64,000 nucleotides of DNA from Palsa-147 sp963771905. GTDB lineage: Bacteria > Acidobacteriota > Terriglobia > Acidiferrales > UBA7541. Each line of letters opens with the position of its first letter. The first letter of the stretch is position 1. Position numbers and translations under genes: made by a program. The notes beneath the pieces are model-generated. The model was not told where the DNA came from. It worked only from the letters and a program-made list of their open reading frames with translations, and did no database searches. Shown piece after piece: positions 32,077 through 40,464 of this stretch. The DNA is taken from NCBI GenBank assembly GCA_963771905.1, contig CAVYVI010000006.1, positions 186,001-250,000 on the forward strand, given 5' to 3'.

Positions 32077-32310
32077 ATGGAGCCGGCGCGTGAGCTCGGG
32101 CGGGCGCTGCTGATTCTGGGCGCTGTGATGGTTGCGGCGGGCGGGTTTCTGTTTTTGGGCGCGAAGCTGCCGGTTCGGCTCGGACGGCTGCCGGGGGATA
32201 TCTTCTATCAGGGCCGCCACGGGACCTTCTATTTTCCCATTGTGACTTGCATCATTCTGAGTGTTGGGTTAACGCTGATCTTCTGGATCATTGGACAATT
32301 CCGGCGGTAG
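32077..32310 (+). CDS. DUF2905 small membrane protein
   Basis: A 77-residue protein with two transmembrane helices: ALLILGAVMVAAGGFLFLG and FPIVTCIILSVGLTLIFWIIG. The connecting loop holds the family motif LPVRLGRLPGDIFYQGRHGTFYFP (shown as LGRLPGDI and GTFYFP). That combination identifies DUF2905, found in many bacteria and of unknown role. It comes before xseA with a gap of 90 bp. Confidence 0.85.
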   Translation: MEPARELGRALLILGAVMVAAGGFLFLGAKLPVRLGRLPGDIFYQGRHGTFYFPIVTCIILSVGLTLIFWIIGQFRR

Positions 32311-32399
32311 GAAAAAGCGCGAAGAAATTTCAGAATTGAAATTTGAGGTTTCAAACAGAACGAAGACGTGAGGCGGCGACTTTCACGAAGCTGAGTGCG

Positions 32400-33917
32400 A
32401 TGAGTCAATTTTCATTTGAACTCGAGCCACAGAATTTGATGCCGAAGCGGCAAGTCTGGAAAGTGAGCGAGCTGACCGCGCAGGTGCGCGATTTGCTCGA
32501 GGGGAAATTTCCGGATGTTTGGGTGGAAGGCGAGGTCTCGAATTTTCATACGGCGCAATCGGGGCATTTGTATTTCACGCTGAAGGATGCGAAGTCGCAG
32601 CTGCGGTGCGTTTGCTTCCGCGACCAACTGCGCGGCCTGAAATTCCGGCCCGAGGACGGGCTGCTGGTGACGGCGCGCGGGTCGATCAGCGTGTATGAGG
32701 TGCGCGGCGAGTACCAACTGTACGTGACGCAGATCGAGCCGGTGGGACTGGGCGCGCTGCAACTGGCGTTCGAGCAGATGAAGAAGCGGCTCGAGGCCGA
32801 AGGGCTGTTTGCGGCCGAACGTAAGAAGGCTCTGCCGGTGCTGCCGCGGCGGATCGGAGTGATTACGTCGCCGACGGGAGCGGCGGTGCGGGACATCGTG
32901 CGCGTTCTGAAGCGGCGTTTTCCGAACGTACACGTGCAGATTTTTCCGGTGCGGGTGCAGGGAGAGGGCGCGGCGAGGGACATTGCGGCGGCGCTGAAAT
33001 ATTTCAATCGCGCAGCATTTGTGGATGTGCTGATACTGGCGCGGGGCGGCGGCTCGCTCGAGGATTTGTGGGCGTTCAACGAGGAAATTGTGGCACATGC
33101 GATCGCGAATTCCGCGATTCCGGTGATCACGGGAATTGGCCACGAGACGGATTTCACGATCGCGGATTTCGTGGCGGATCTGCGCGCGCCGACGCCTTCG
33201 GCCGCGGCGGAAATCGTGGTGCAGACGCGGCAGGAATTCGAACGGCACGTTGCGGAAATGGAGCGGCGCGTCGAACAGCGCGTGCGTTATTTGCTACTGG
33301 ATTGGCGGCACCGCGTGCGCGATTTGGAGTCTCATCGCGCGTTCCGACGGCTCGAACTGCTGGTGCGGCGACGGCGGCAGCAGGTGGATGAATTCGCGGC
33401 GGTGATGGCGGAAGCGTTGAGGGCGCGGCTGAAACAATCGCGGCAGCGGCTGACGGTTTCGAGCGCGCGCGTCGCGTCGTTTGATTTGCGCGGGCGAGCG
33501 GACGCGTTCCGGCTGCGGCTGGAGCGGCGGTCGGGCGAATTGCGGGCGGCGCTTGAGCGCGCGCTCACGAGAAAACGGCGACGGTTTACGATGGCGCAAG
33601 TTCGCGTGGCTTCGCTGGATTTGCGCGCGCGGGTCGGGCGATTGCGCAGGCGGCTGGAAAGGGCGTCGGACGACTTGCGCGTGCGCGCGGATCGGCTGCT
33701 CGCGGCAAAACGACGACGGGTGGAAGGCGCGGAACTGCGGCTTCAGGAGCGCAGCCCGTTCGAGCTACTCAAGCGAGGTTACGCGATCGCGTATGACGCG
33801 GAGGGACGCGTGCTGCGCTCGCCCGACCAGGTCAACACCGGCGACGATATTTCCGTGCGGCTGGCGCGCGGCGAATTGGGCGCGACGGTGAAGCGGAAAA
33901 AGGTTACGGACGCTTAG
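32400..33917 (+). CDS. xseA: Exodeoxyribonuclease VII large subunit
   Basis: A 505-residue subunit degrading single-stranded DNA together with XseB. The N-terminal OB-fold is VWKVSELTAQVRDLLEGKFPDVWVEGEVSN, SGHLYFTLKDA and GEYQLYVTQIEPVG. The catalytic domain shows RIGVITSPTGAAVRDIVRVLKRRFP, LARGGGSLEDLWAFNEE, VITGIGHETDFTIADFVADLRAPTPSAAAE. A long charged helical part with two similar ~75-residue blocks (VASFDLRGRADAF, VASLDLRARVGRL) precedes the final SPFELLKRGYAIAYD. The start MSQFSFELE at 32400 is chosen; an upstream GTG start (32343) is unlikely. No xseB is seen nearby. Confidence 0.92.
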   Translation: MSQFSFELEPQNLMPKRQVWKVSELTAQVRDLLEGKFPDVWVEGEVSNFHTAQSGHLYFTLKDAKSQLRCVCFRDQLRGLKFRPEDGLLVTARGSISVYEVRGEYQLYVTQIEPVGLGALQLAFEQMKKRLEAEGLFAAERKKALPVLPRRIGVITSPTGAAVRDIVRVLKRRFPNVHVQIFPVRVQGEGAARDIAAALKYFNRAAFVDVLILARGGGSLEDLWAFNEEIVAHAIANSAIPVITGIGHETDFTIADFVADLRAPTPSAAAEIVVQTRQEFERHVAEMERRVEQRVRYLLLDWRHRVRDLESHRAFRRLELLVRRRRQQVDEFAAVMAEALRARLKQSRQRLTVSSARVASFDLRGRADAFRLRLERRSGELRAALERALTRKRRRFTMAQVRVASLDLRARVGRLRRRLERASDDLRVRADRLLAAKRRRVEGAELRLQERSPFELLKRGYAIAYDAEGRVLRSPDQVNTGDDISVRLARGELGATVKRKKVTDA

Positions 33918-33994
33918 TTTCGAGATACTCGGATTTCCACAAATGCAGTGCGCGCCGAAGCTCGCCTCTACGATTACCTCTCCGCACGAATAAT

Positions 33995-35803
33995 CTAATC
34001 TTCGGGTTCGGAGGCGACTTTCAGGACGGCGAGGAAGGCTTCCTGGGGAATGTCGACGCGGCCGACGCGCTTCATGCGTTTTTTCCCTTCTTTTTGTTTT
34101 TCGAGGAGTTTGCGTTTGCGGCTGATGTCTCCGCCGTAGCATTTGGCGATGACGTTTTTGCGAATGGCGCTGATGGTTTCGCGGGCGATGACGCGGCTGC
34201 CGATGGCGGCCTGGAGCGCCACCTCGAACATCTGGCGCGGGATCAGCTTGCGCAGGCGCGAAACGAGCTCGCGGCCGCGGTCGTAGGATTGATCGCGATG
34301 GCAGATGAGGGTGAGCGCGTCGACGGGCTCGCCGCCGACGAGCATATCGAGCTTGACGAGATCGGCAGCCCGATAGCCGGAGAGATGATAATCGAGCGAG
34401 GCGTAGCCGCGCGAAACGCTTTTCAGGCGATCGTAGAAATCGAGAACGATCTCATTCAGCGGCATCTCGTAGGTGAGCATGACGCGGGTGGGCGAGAGAT
34501 ATTCGAAATTTTTCTGAATGCCGCGCTTCTCCTCGCAAAGGGCGAGAATGCCGCCGACGGATTCATCCGAGGTGATGATCATGGCGGTGAGAATCGGCTC
34601 TTCGATTTTGACGATGGAAGTGGGCGGAGGAAATTTTGTGGGGTTGTCGACTTCCATCACCTCGCCGGCGGTGGTGGTGATGCGATATTCGACGCTGGGC
34701 GCGGTGGTGATGAGATCGATATTGAATTCGCGCTCGAGGCGTTCCTGGACGATTTCCATGTGCAGAAGGCCGAGAAAGCCGCAGCGAAAACCGAAGCCGA
34801 GAGCCACGGAAGTCTCAGGATCGTAGAAGAAGGCCGCGTCGTTGAGTTGCAGATTTCCGAGAGCGTCGCGCAGGGGCTCGTAATCGCTGGCATTGACGGG
34901 ATAGAGGCCGGCGAAAACCATGGCTTTGATGGCTTCGAAGCCGGGAAGAGCGGGCGCGGGGCGGTCGGCTTCGACGACGGTATCGCCGACGCGGGCGTCG
35001 GCGACGCGTTTTATGTTGGCGATGATGAAGCCGACGTCGCCGGCTTCGAGCTGGTCGATGACGATGGCTTTGGGCGTGAGGACGCCGAGGGCTTCGACTT
35101 CGTAGACTTCGTTGTTCGCGCAGAGGCGAATTTTTATGCGCGGGGCGATGCGGCCTTCCATCACGCGGACGAGGACAACGGCGCCGCGATAAGGATCGAA
35201 CCAGGAATCGAAGATTAAGGCTTGCAAGGGAGCGTCGGCTGAGCCGGTCGGGGCGGGAACGCGGGCGACAACGGCTTCGAGAACGTCGGCGACGCCGATG
35301 CCGCTCTTTGCGCTGATGAGCAGCGCATCGGCGGCGGGAATCGCGAGGACATTTTCGATCTGCTCTTTGACGTGATCGGGACGCGCGGCGGGCAGATCAA
35401 TTTTATTGATGACGGGAATGATGGTGAGATTGTGGCGCGAGGCGAGAAAGGCGTTGGCGACGGTTTGCGCTTCGACGCCCTGGCTCGCGTCGACGACGAG
35501 GAGCGCGCCTTCGCAAGCCGAGAGCGCGCGGGAAACTTCGTAGGAAAAATCGACGTGGCCGGGCGTGTCGATGAGATTGAGCTGATATTCGTGGCCGTCG
35601 CGAGCGGCGTAGTGGAGACGAATGCTTTTGGCCTTGATGGTGATGCCGCGTTCGCGCTCGAGATCCATGGAGTCGAGGACCTGCTCGTGCATTTCGCGGT
35701 GAGTCAGGGCGCCGGTGAGCTCGAGGAGACGGTCGGCAAGCGTGGATTTGCCATGGTCGATGTGCGCGATAATGCAAAAATTCCGGATGAAGCGGGGATC
35801 CAT
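33995..35803 (-). CDS. lepA: Elongation factor 4 (LepA)
   Basis: A 602-residue translational GTPase, the normal length. G1 is AHIDHGKSTLADRLLE, switch I LDSMDLERERGITIKA, G3 DTPGHVDFSYEVSRAL, and G4 NKIDLP. Domain-specific motifs follow: GYRAADLVKLDMLVGGEPVDAL, FEVALQAAIGSRVIAR and the C-terminal RNA-binding part NVIAKCYGGDISRKRKLLEKQKEGKKRMK. It back-translocates or remodels stalled ribosomes. Convergent with xseA. The gene is intact. Confidence 0.96.
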   Translation of the reverse strand: MDPRFIRNFCIIAHIDHGKSTLADRLLELTGALTHREMHEQVLDSMDLERERGITIKAKSIRLHYAARDGHEYQLNLIDTPGHVDFSYEVSRALSACEGALLVVDASQGVEAQTVANAFLASRHNLTIIPVINKIDLPAARPDHVKEQIENVLAIPAADALLISAKSGIGVADVLEAVVARVPAPTGSADAPLQALIFDSWFDPYRGAVVLVRVMEGRIAPRIKIRLCANNEVYEVEALGVLTPKAIVIDQLEAGDVGFIIANIKRVADARVGDTVVEADRPAPALPGFEAIKAMVFAGLYPVNASDYEPLRDALGNLQLNDAAFFYDPETSVALGFGFRCGFLGLLHMEIVQERLEREFNIDLITTAPSVEYRITTTAGEVMEVDNPTKFPPPTSIVKIEEPILTAMIITSDESVGGILALCEEKRGIQKNFEYLSPTRVMLTYEMPLNEIVLDFYDRLKSVSRGYASLDYHLSGYRAADLVKLDMLVGGEPVDALTLICHRDQSYDRGRELVSRLRKLIPRQMFEVALQAAIGSRVIARETISAIRKNVIAKCYGGDISRKRKLLEKQKEGKKRMKRVGRVDIPQEAFLAVLKVASEPED

Positions 35804-36099
35804 CGATTCCTGACCGGTTGGGCCGTCGGATATCTGCGGGAGCGCGAAAACTTCGCGTCGCGTACAGCCTGCCGCGTCTCGCGCGAGTGACGACCGCCTG
35901 CGGCGTTTCGGCCGCGCTCTCTAAACAATTGAGTTTGCCATAGATTGAATTGCGCGGCCAGCGTTGTCGGGAGTGGGTGATGGGTGGGTTGCCGACAAAC
36001 CGACCAAGCGCGAGTTGGACCACCGCTCGCGGGGACGATCAAATGCGGGAAGCGGATGTCCTAACACGTATCCAATTTGCGATTCGCAGAGGCGGTGCG
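35804..36099. other. Divergent intergenic region, lepA / TPR kinase
   Basis: About 300 bp. Only the kinase promoter (36100-36128) is convincing. No other feature recognised. Confidence 0.4.
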
Positions 36100-36128
36100 T
36101 TGACTGACCTATGCGGGTGTCCTAAGAT
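36100..36128 (+). promoter_or_regulatory. Promoter of the TPR kinase gene
   Basis: TTGACT (36100-36105), 17-bp spacer, TAAGAT (36123-36128); the ATG is 24 bp beyond. The same TTGACT hexamer and spacing as at the PD40 kinase promoter. Confidence 0.65.
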
Positions 36129-36152
36129 GACGCGCAACGAGGTTCCTCCCCT

Positions 36153-38516
36153 ATGGCGATTGAGCGCCTGGGCCATTACCGCGTGCTGGAACAGATCGGC
36201 ACGGGCGGTATGGGTGAAGTTTATCGCGCGCGGGATGAAAGCCTCGATCGTGACGCTGCCATAAAGATTCTGCCTCTCAGCATTCGAACTGATCTGCCCG
36301 CTCGCAATCGGCTACTCGACGAAGCGCGTTCCGCATCGCAACTCAACCATTCACACATTTGCACGATTTACGAAGTCAGCGAGGAAGACGGTATCGCGTT
36401 CATTGCCATGGAGTACGTTGCCGGACGGCCGCTGAGTGCGATTATTCCGTGTGATGGCCTTCCGACCGAACAGGTCGTGCGCTACGGCACACAGATCGCA
36501 GACGCTCTTGCCCATGCTCACCAACGGCGTATCGTCCACCGCGATTTGAAACCGGCGAACGTGACGGTGACTCCGGACGGCAACGCGAAGGTGCTCGACT
36601 TTGGTTTGGCAACGAGGCTGCCCGCAGAAGAGTTGGAGGTAGCGACACGCTCACGCGTGAACCTCGGCGAAGCTGAGCCGCTCGCGGGGACGCTGCCCTA
36701 CCTGGCGCCGGAAGAGCTCCACGGCGGGCCTGCCAACGAACAAACCGACATTTGGGCGCTCGGCGTTCTGTTGTATGAGATGGCATCCGGCCGTCGGCCA
36801 TTCTTGGGCAATTCGGGATTTGAACTGACTTCCGCAATCCTTCGCGACCCTCCGCCACCGTTGCCGGACCATGTTCCAGCCGGACTTGGGGCTGTAATCC
36901 GAAAGTGCCTGGTGAAAGATCCAGCGGTTCGCTATCAGAGCGCAGGCGAGGTGCGCTCGGCGCTGGAAACGCTCGGGTCCACGCCAACTGTGACGGTCGC
37001 CCCACGCGTGGCTCCGCCAGGCGTGCGTTCTCGGATGGCGGTCTTTATTTGGGTAATCGTGGGTTTGGCGGTCTTGTGCGCGATTCTAGTCGCCGTAAAC
37101 GTTGGCGGATTGCGCGAGCGACTCGTGCACCGGAACACGACTCCCGCAATCCATTCCCTTGCGGTTCTGCCACTCGAGAACCTATCGCGCGATCCGGCGG
37201 AGGAGTACTTCGCCGACGGAATGACAGAGGAGCTGACGACCCAACTCGCGCAGATCAGCGCGCTGCGCGTGACCTCGCGCACGTCCGTAATGCGGTACAA
37301 GGATACGAAGAAGTCGCTGCCGCAGCTTGCGAAAGAACTCCACGTGGATGCCGTGGTGGAAGGCTCCGTGACGCAGTCAGGCGATCGAGTCCGAATTACG
37401 GCGCAACTGATTCAGGCGTCCACGGATAAGCATCTTTGGGCGAAGAGTTACGAGGGAGACGCGAGAGACGTGCTGGGACTGCAGCAGGACGTCGCCAAGG
37501 CCATCGCGGATGAGGTGAATGTGCAACTCACCCCACAGGAGCAGACGCGACTTTCGAGCCCCCGGCCCGTGAGTCCGGCCGCTCACGAGGTTTATCTGAA
37601 AGGGAATTACTTGAACAAGGGCACCAGCGCACAGCAGGAAAAGGCGAAAGGATATTTCGAGCAGGCGATCCAGCTCGACGGCAACTATGCTCCGGCCTAC
37701 GCCGGACTGGCCGACTATTATTGGTCCGCGCCGGATCTTCGTCCGCGCGATGCGATGCCCAAGGCGAAGGAGAACGCACTCCGGGCGCTGGAACTCGATC
37801 CAGACCTGGCGCAGGCTCATTATGAGCTCGCTGCGGTTCACTTCTATGGCGATTGGGACTGGGCGGGAGCCGAAAAAGAATTCAGGCGCGCGCTTGAACT
37901 CAATCCAAGCGACGCCGAAGGCCATCGCTTCTACTCCATTTTCCTGGCGGCCCTCGGACGCAAAGAAGAAGCATTGGTTGAAAGCCGAAAGGCCCAAGAG
38001 CTGGATCCTCTTTCAACCTCCACGCAGGTGACGGCCGGGTTTGTCCTCTACTTTGTGCGCGAGTATGACAAATCAATCGAACAATGCCGAAAGGCGCTGG
38101 AACTGGATCCAAATTCAGCGGGGGCTTATGACTGCCTGGGCTCGAGCTATCTAGCTGAAGGGATGTATGAGGAAGCCATCGCTGCATTTCAAAAGGCTGC
38201 CAATCTTTCCAACAACGATCCGGCGCGCCTGGTGGGTCTAGGACGGGCCTATGCGCTGGCGGAGAGGAAATCCGATGCCCGGCGGGTTCTCGGTCAGTTC
38301 CGACAGGTTTCTCGCCACATCTACCTACCGCCGTATTTCATCGCCACGGTCTACGGGGCTCTCGGCGAGAACGATGAAGCGTTTACGTGGCTCGAAAACG
38401 CGTTCGGCGAGCGCGACATTTATCTGGTTTGGTTGAAGGTCGATGGCGCCGTTGACCCAGTGCGGAAGGATCCCCGCTTTCCGGAGTTATTGCGCCGCGT
38501 TGGCCTTGCGAACTAA
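36153..38516 (+). CDS. Ser/Thr protein kinase with TolB-like domain and TPR array
   Basis: A 787-residue membrane kinase. The kinase domain (residues 8-275) has GTGGMG (16-21), AIK with Lys38, HRDLKPANVTV at about 128, DFGLATRL and APEELHG. One membrane helix follows (residues ~295-315, VFIWVIVGLAVLCAILVAV). Next is a FlgO/TolB-like part: LAVLPLENLSRDPAEEYFADGMTEELTTQLAQ and AVVEGSVTQSGDRVRITAQLI. The C-terminal half holds TPR repeats: AKGYFEQAIQLDGNYAPAYAGLAD, ENALRALELDPDLAQAHYELA, AEKEFRRALELNPSDAEGH, IEQCRKALELDPNSAGAY. A sensor/scaffold kinase of acidobacterial type; targets unknown. Confidence 0.9.
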   Translation: MAIERLGHYRVLEQIGTGGMGEVYRARDESLDRDAAIKILPLSIRTDLPARNRLLDEARSASQLNHSHICTIYEVSEEDGIAFIAMEYVAGRPLSAIIPCDGLPTEQVVRYGTQIADALAHAHQRRIVHRDLKPANVTVTPDGNAKVLDFGLATRLPAEELEVATRSRVNLGEAEPLAGTLPYLAPEELHGGPANEQTDIWALGVLLYEMASGRRPFLGNSGFELTSAILRDPPPPLPDHVPAGLGAVIRKCLVKDPAVRYQSAGEVRSALETLGSTPTVTVAPRVAPPGVRSRMAVFIWVIVGLAVLCAILVAVNVGGLRERLVHRNTTPAIHSLAVLPLENLSRDPAEEYFADGMTEELTTQLAQISALRVTSRTSVMRYKDTKKSLPQLAKELHVDAVVEGSVTQSGDRVRITAQLIQASTDKHLWAKSYEGDARDVLGLQQDVAKAIADEVNVQLTPQEQTRLSSPRPVSPAAHEVYLKGNYLNKGTSAQQEKAKGYFEQAIQLDGNYAPAYAGLADYYWSAPDLRPRDAMPKAKENALRALELDPDLAQAHYELAAVHFYGDWDWAGAEKEFRRALELNPSDAEGHRFYSIFLAALGRKEEALVESRKAQELDPLSTSTQVTAGFVLYFVREYDKSIEQCRKALELDPNSAGAYDCLGSSYLAEGMYEEAIAAFQKAANLSNNDPARLVGLGRAYALAERKSDARRVLGQFRQVSRHIYLPPYFIATVYGALGENDEAFTWLENAFGERDIYLVWLKVDGAVDPVRKDPRFPELLRRVGLAN

Positions 38517-38557
38517 CAAACTGCAATAGTTGGAACGCGTTTCGCTCTACGCCGAAA

Positions 38558-38959
38558 CTATTTCTGTTGCTCATTCGAAATCTGCCATGCCACGATCTGG
38601 ACCCAGCTGTGCGGAGTGTGGACAGCAATCACGACCCACGCGTGACCATTCAGGGCGGGCCGGACCTCGGCAAATACGACCTTGTTCAGCTTCTTCTTCA
38701 AGAAGGGATGACCGTCGATATAGGCTTTTGCCGCCTTCTCGCTCGCGTGAAACTTGTCAAACTCTTCGTTCGACATCCTCAGAATCAACACTTCCGGCAT
38801 GTCGGCGCCCAAGTCAGTTTTCCATGCGCCTTCTGACACCGTTTGCCAGGAAGGTGCCGACATTTTCTCCTGCGCCGCGTCCTGAGCGAAGCTCGGCGCC
38901 AGTCCTTGCAAGACCAGCAGAATCGACACGATGAACATTCCTGAAAGAAGCCGTTTCAT
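38558..38959 (-). CDS. Small secreted hypothetical protein
   Basis: A 133-residue protein with signal peptide MKRLLSGMFIVSILLVLQGLAPSFA. The mature part is acidic then basic: MPEVLILRMSNEEFDKFHASEKAAKAYID, GHPFLKKKLNKVVFAEVRPA and WVVIAVHTPHSWVQIVAWQ. No cysteine in the mature chain. AGGTCAACC precedes the ATG. Convergent with the kinase gene 41 bp away. No family recognised. Confidence 0.65.
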   Translation of the reverse strand: MKRLLSGMFIVSILLVLQGLAPSFAQDAAQEKMSAPSWQTVSEGAWKTDLGADMPEVLILRMSNEEFDKFHASEKAAKAYIDGHPFLKKKLNKVVFAEVRPALNGHAWVVIAVHTPHSWVQIVAWQISNEQQK

Positions 38960-39208
38960 GGGTTGACCTCCGTTAGGGGCGGGAGATTCACACCTTGGCA
39001 GGGGTTCTACATGCAGATCACATCGATGTCAACTTATGCGTGGTGGTCGTTCTTGGCCGGCACGGTTCGGTGTCAATGCTTGATGCTTGAGCCGATCGGA
39101 AACGGGGCCACTTCCCGGGGATTGCCCTTGGTCCGTCCATTGTCGTAGGCTAGGGCCAGCTTCGCCGCGCGGATAGGCCCGTGCGGCATTCATTCAGGGA
39201 AACCGCAA
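38960..39208. other. Intergenic region before the flippase-like gene
   Basis: About 250 bp with no gene; the right end is in frame with, and may include, the first codons of the next gene. Nothing else recognised. Confidence 0.3.
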
Positions 39209-40252
39209 CTGGGCGATACAGCACAAGTCGAAGCGGATCGCAAGCCGGACATATTACGGCTCGTTGGGTATGGTCTCGCGCTGATTTCAATTGTCTGGGT
39301 GTTCCGGGACTTCCATCTGCGGCGCACGATCCGCGAATTTTCGAACGTGAGCTGGAGATGGGTGTTCCTCGGGATGCTGTTCGATGTCCTGAGTTACTTT
39401 GTGCAGGGCTTGCGGTGGAAATTGCTGCTGACGCCGTTCGGGCGCGTCCGGTTTATTCGCGCGACGCGCGCAATATTCGCGGGGCTCTTCGCCAATCTGT
39501 CATTTCCATTGCGGCCGGGCGAATTGCTGCGCAGCTATCTGCTGTCGAATTGGGAAGACATCAGTTTCGGAAAGGTACTCGGGTCGGTGGGCGTCGAGCG
39601 GCTTGTGGATCTGGTGGTGGCGACGGCGACGCTGGCCGTCGCGTCGCTATTTGTGGAGCTGCCGGGACGATTCAAGACGGTCGCCGACGCGCTCGGAATC
39701 GCCGCGCTGGTCCTGCTCGCGGTTGTTGTCGGGATGATCCTGTACCTGGAATTCAAGATGGCCAGCGAACCAGAGACGTTTGATCCGAATCGCGGGCCGA
39801 AGAGGCACCTGCCAAGCCGATGGATGCGCGCGCTGATCGCGCTGCATGCGATGGGAACGGCGCCGAGTTTTTATCCTGCGGTGCTGGCGTCGCTGCTCAT
39901 GCCGTTCTGCCAGGTGCTCGCGCTGTGGTCATTAATGAAGGCGTACAAATTGCCGCTGTCGTTCCTCGCGGCGGTGGTGGTGCTGCTGGTGATCAATCTG
40001 GGAATCTCGCTGCCGAACGCGCCGGCGAATGTGGGCTCGTACCAGTTTTTCTGCGTGCTGGGGTTGAGCGTGTTCCAGATTGAAAAGGCGACGGCGGCGG
40101 GCTTTTCGATTTTCGCGTTTCTGGCACTGACGATCCCGTTCATCTTCCTCGGATTTGCGGCCATGCTGCGCAGCGGACTTTCTCTCAAGACGCTGCGTGA
40201 ACAAGTGATGAGGCTGCCGTCCGAGGCGCAAAAGCGCCCGGCATACCGCTGA
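39209..40252 (+). CDS. LPG-synthase/YbhN-like integral membrane protein, unusual start
   Basis: A member of the lysylphosphatidylglycerol-synthase-TM / UPF0104 family. The obvious start, GTG 39299 (317 residues), cuts the first helix. The frame is open upstream to a stop at 39146 and encodes ILRLVGYGLALISIVWVFRD, the missing helix 1. No ATG, GTG or TTG is found there, but CTG 39209 has AGGGA 8 nt ahead. Family motifs: LSYFVQGLRWKLLLTP, GLFANLSFPLRPGELLRSYLL, VGVERLVDLVVAT, NLGISLPNAPANVGSYQFF. Probably a lipid-linked transporter; substrate unknown. Start uncertain. Confidence 0.75.
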   Translation: MGDTAQVEADRKPDILRLVGYGLALISIVWVFRDFHLRRTIREFSNVSWRWVFLGMLFDVLSYFVQGLRWKLLLTPFGRVRFIRATRAIFAGLFANLSFPLRPGELLRSYLLSNWEDISFGKVLGSVGVERLVDLVVATATLAVASLFVELPGRFKTVADALGIAALVLLAVVVGMILYLEFKMASEPETFDPNRGPKRHLPSRWMRALIALHAMGTAPSFYPAVLASLLMPFCQVLALWSLMKAYKLPLSFLAAVVVLLVINLGISLPNAPANVGSYQFFCVLGLSVFQIEKATAAGFSIFAFLALTIPFIFLGFAAMLRSGLSLKTLREQVMRLPSEAQKRPAYR

Positions 40253-40334
40253 GCGGGCCCGCGGCGGCTTCGTTTCTGATGCGAGTTGGACCCCATTCGA
40301 GTTGAACCCCTGCGCAACGCCCGTCAATTTCGTT

Positions 40335-40364
40335 TTGAGGCCGCAACGCCTGGCGTTGTATAGT
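40335..40364 (+). promoter_or_regulatory. Promoter upstream of the TPR-GAF-GGDEF gene
   Basis: TTGAGG (40335-40340), 18-bp spacer, TATAGT (40359-40364), about 100 bp before the ATG at 40465. Confidence 0.5.
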
Positions 40365-40464
40365 CATAGTTTCCGAAGGTGCGCAGAAGCCAGCCCGTGT
40401 CGCCTCCGGGGGTCGGGACGACGCGTTCGCGCCCCAATAATCTTCATTAGGCCAGCGAGTTCGG

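Noticed and set aside
34094..35218. Long plus-strand frame (374 codons) opposite lepA
   Set aside because: Antisense to an unmistakable LepA; composition is Gly/Asp/Glu-rich shadow with no motif.
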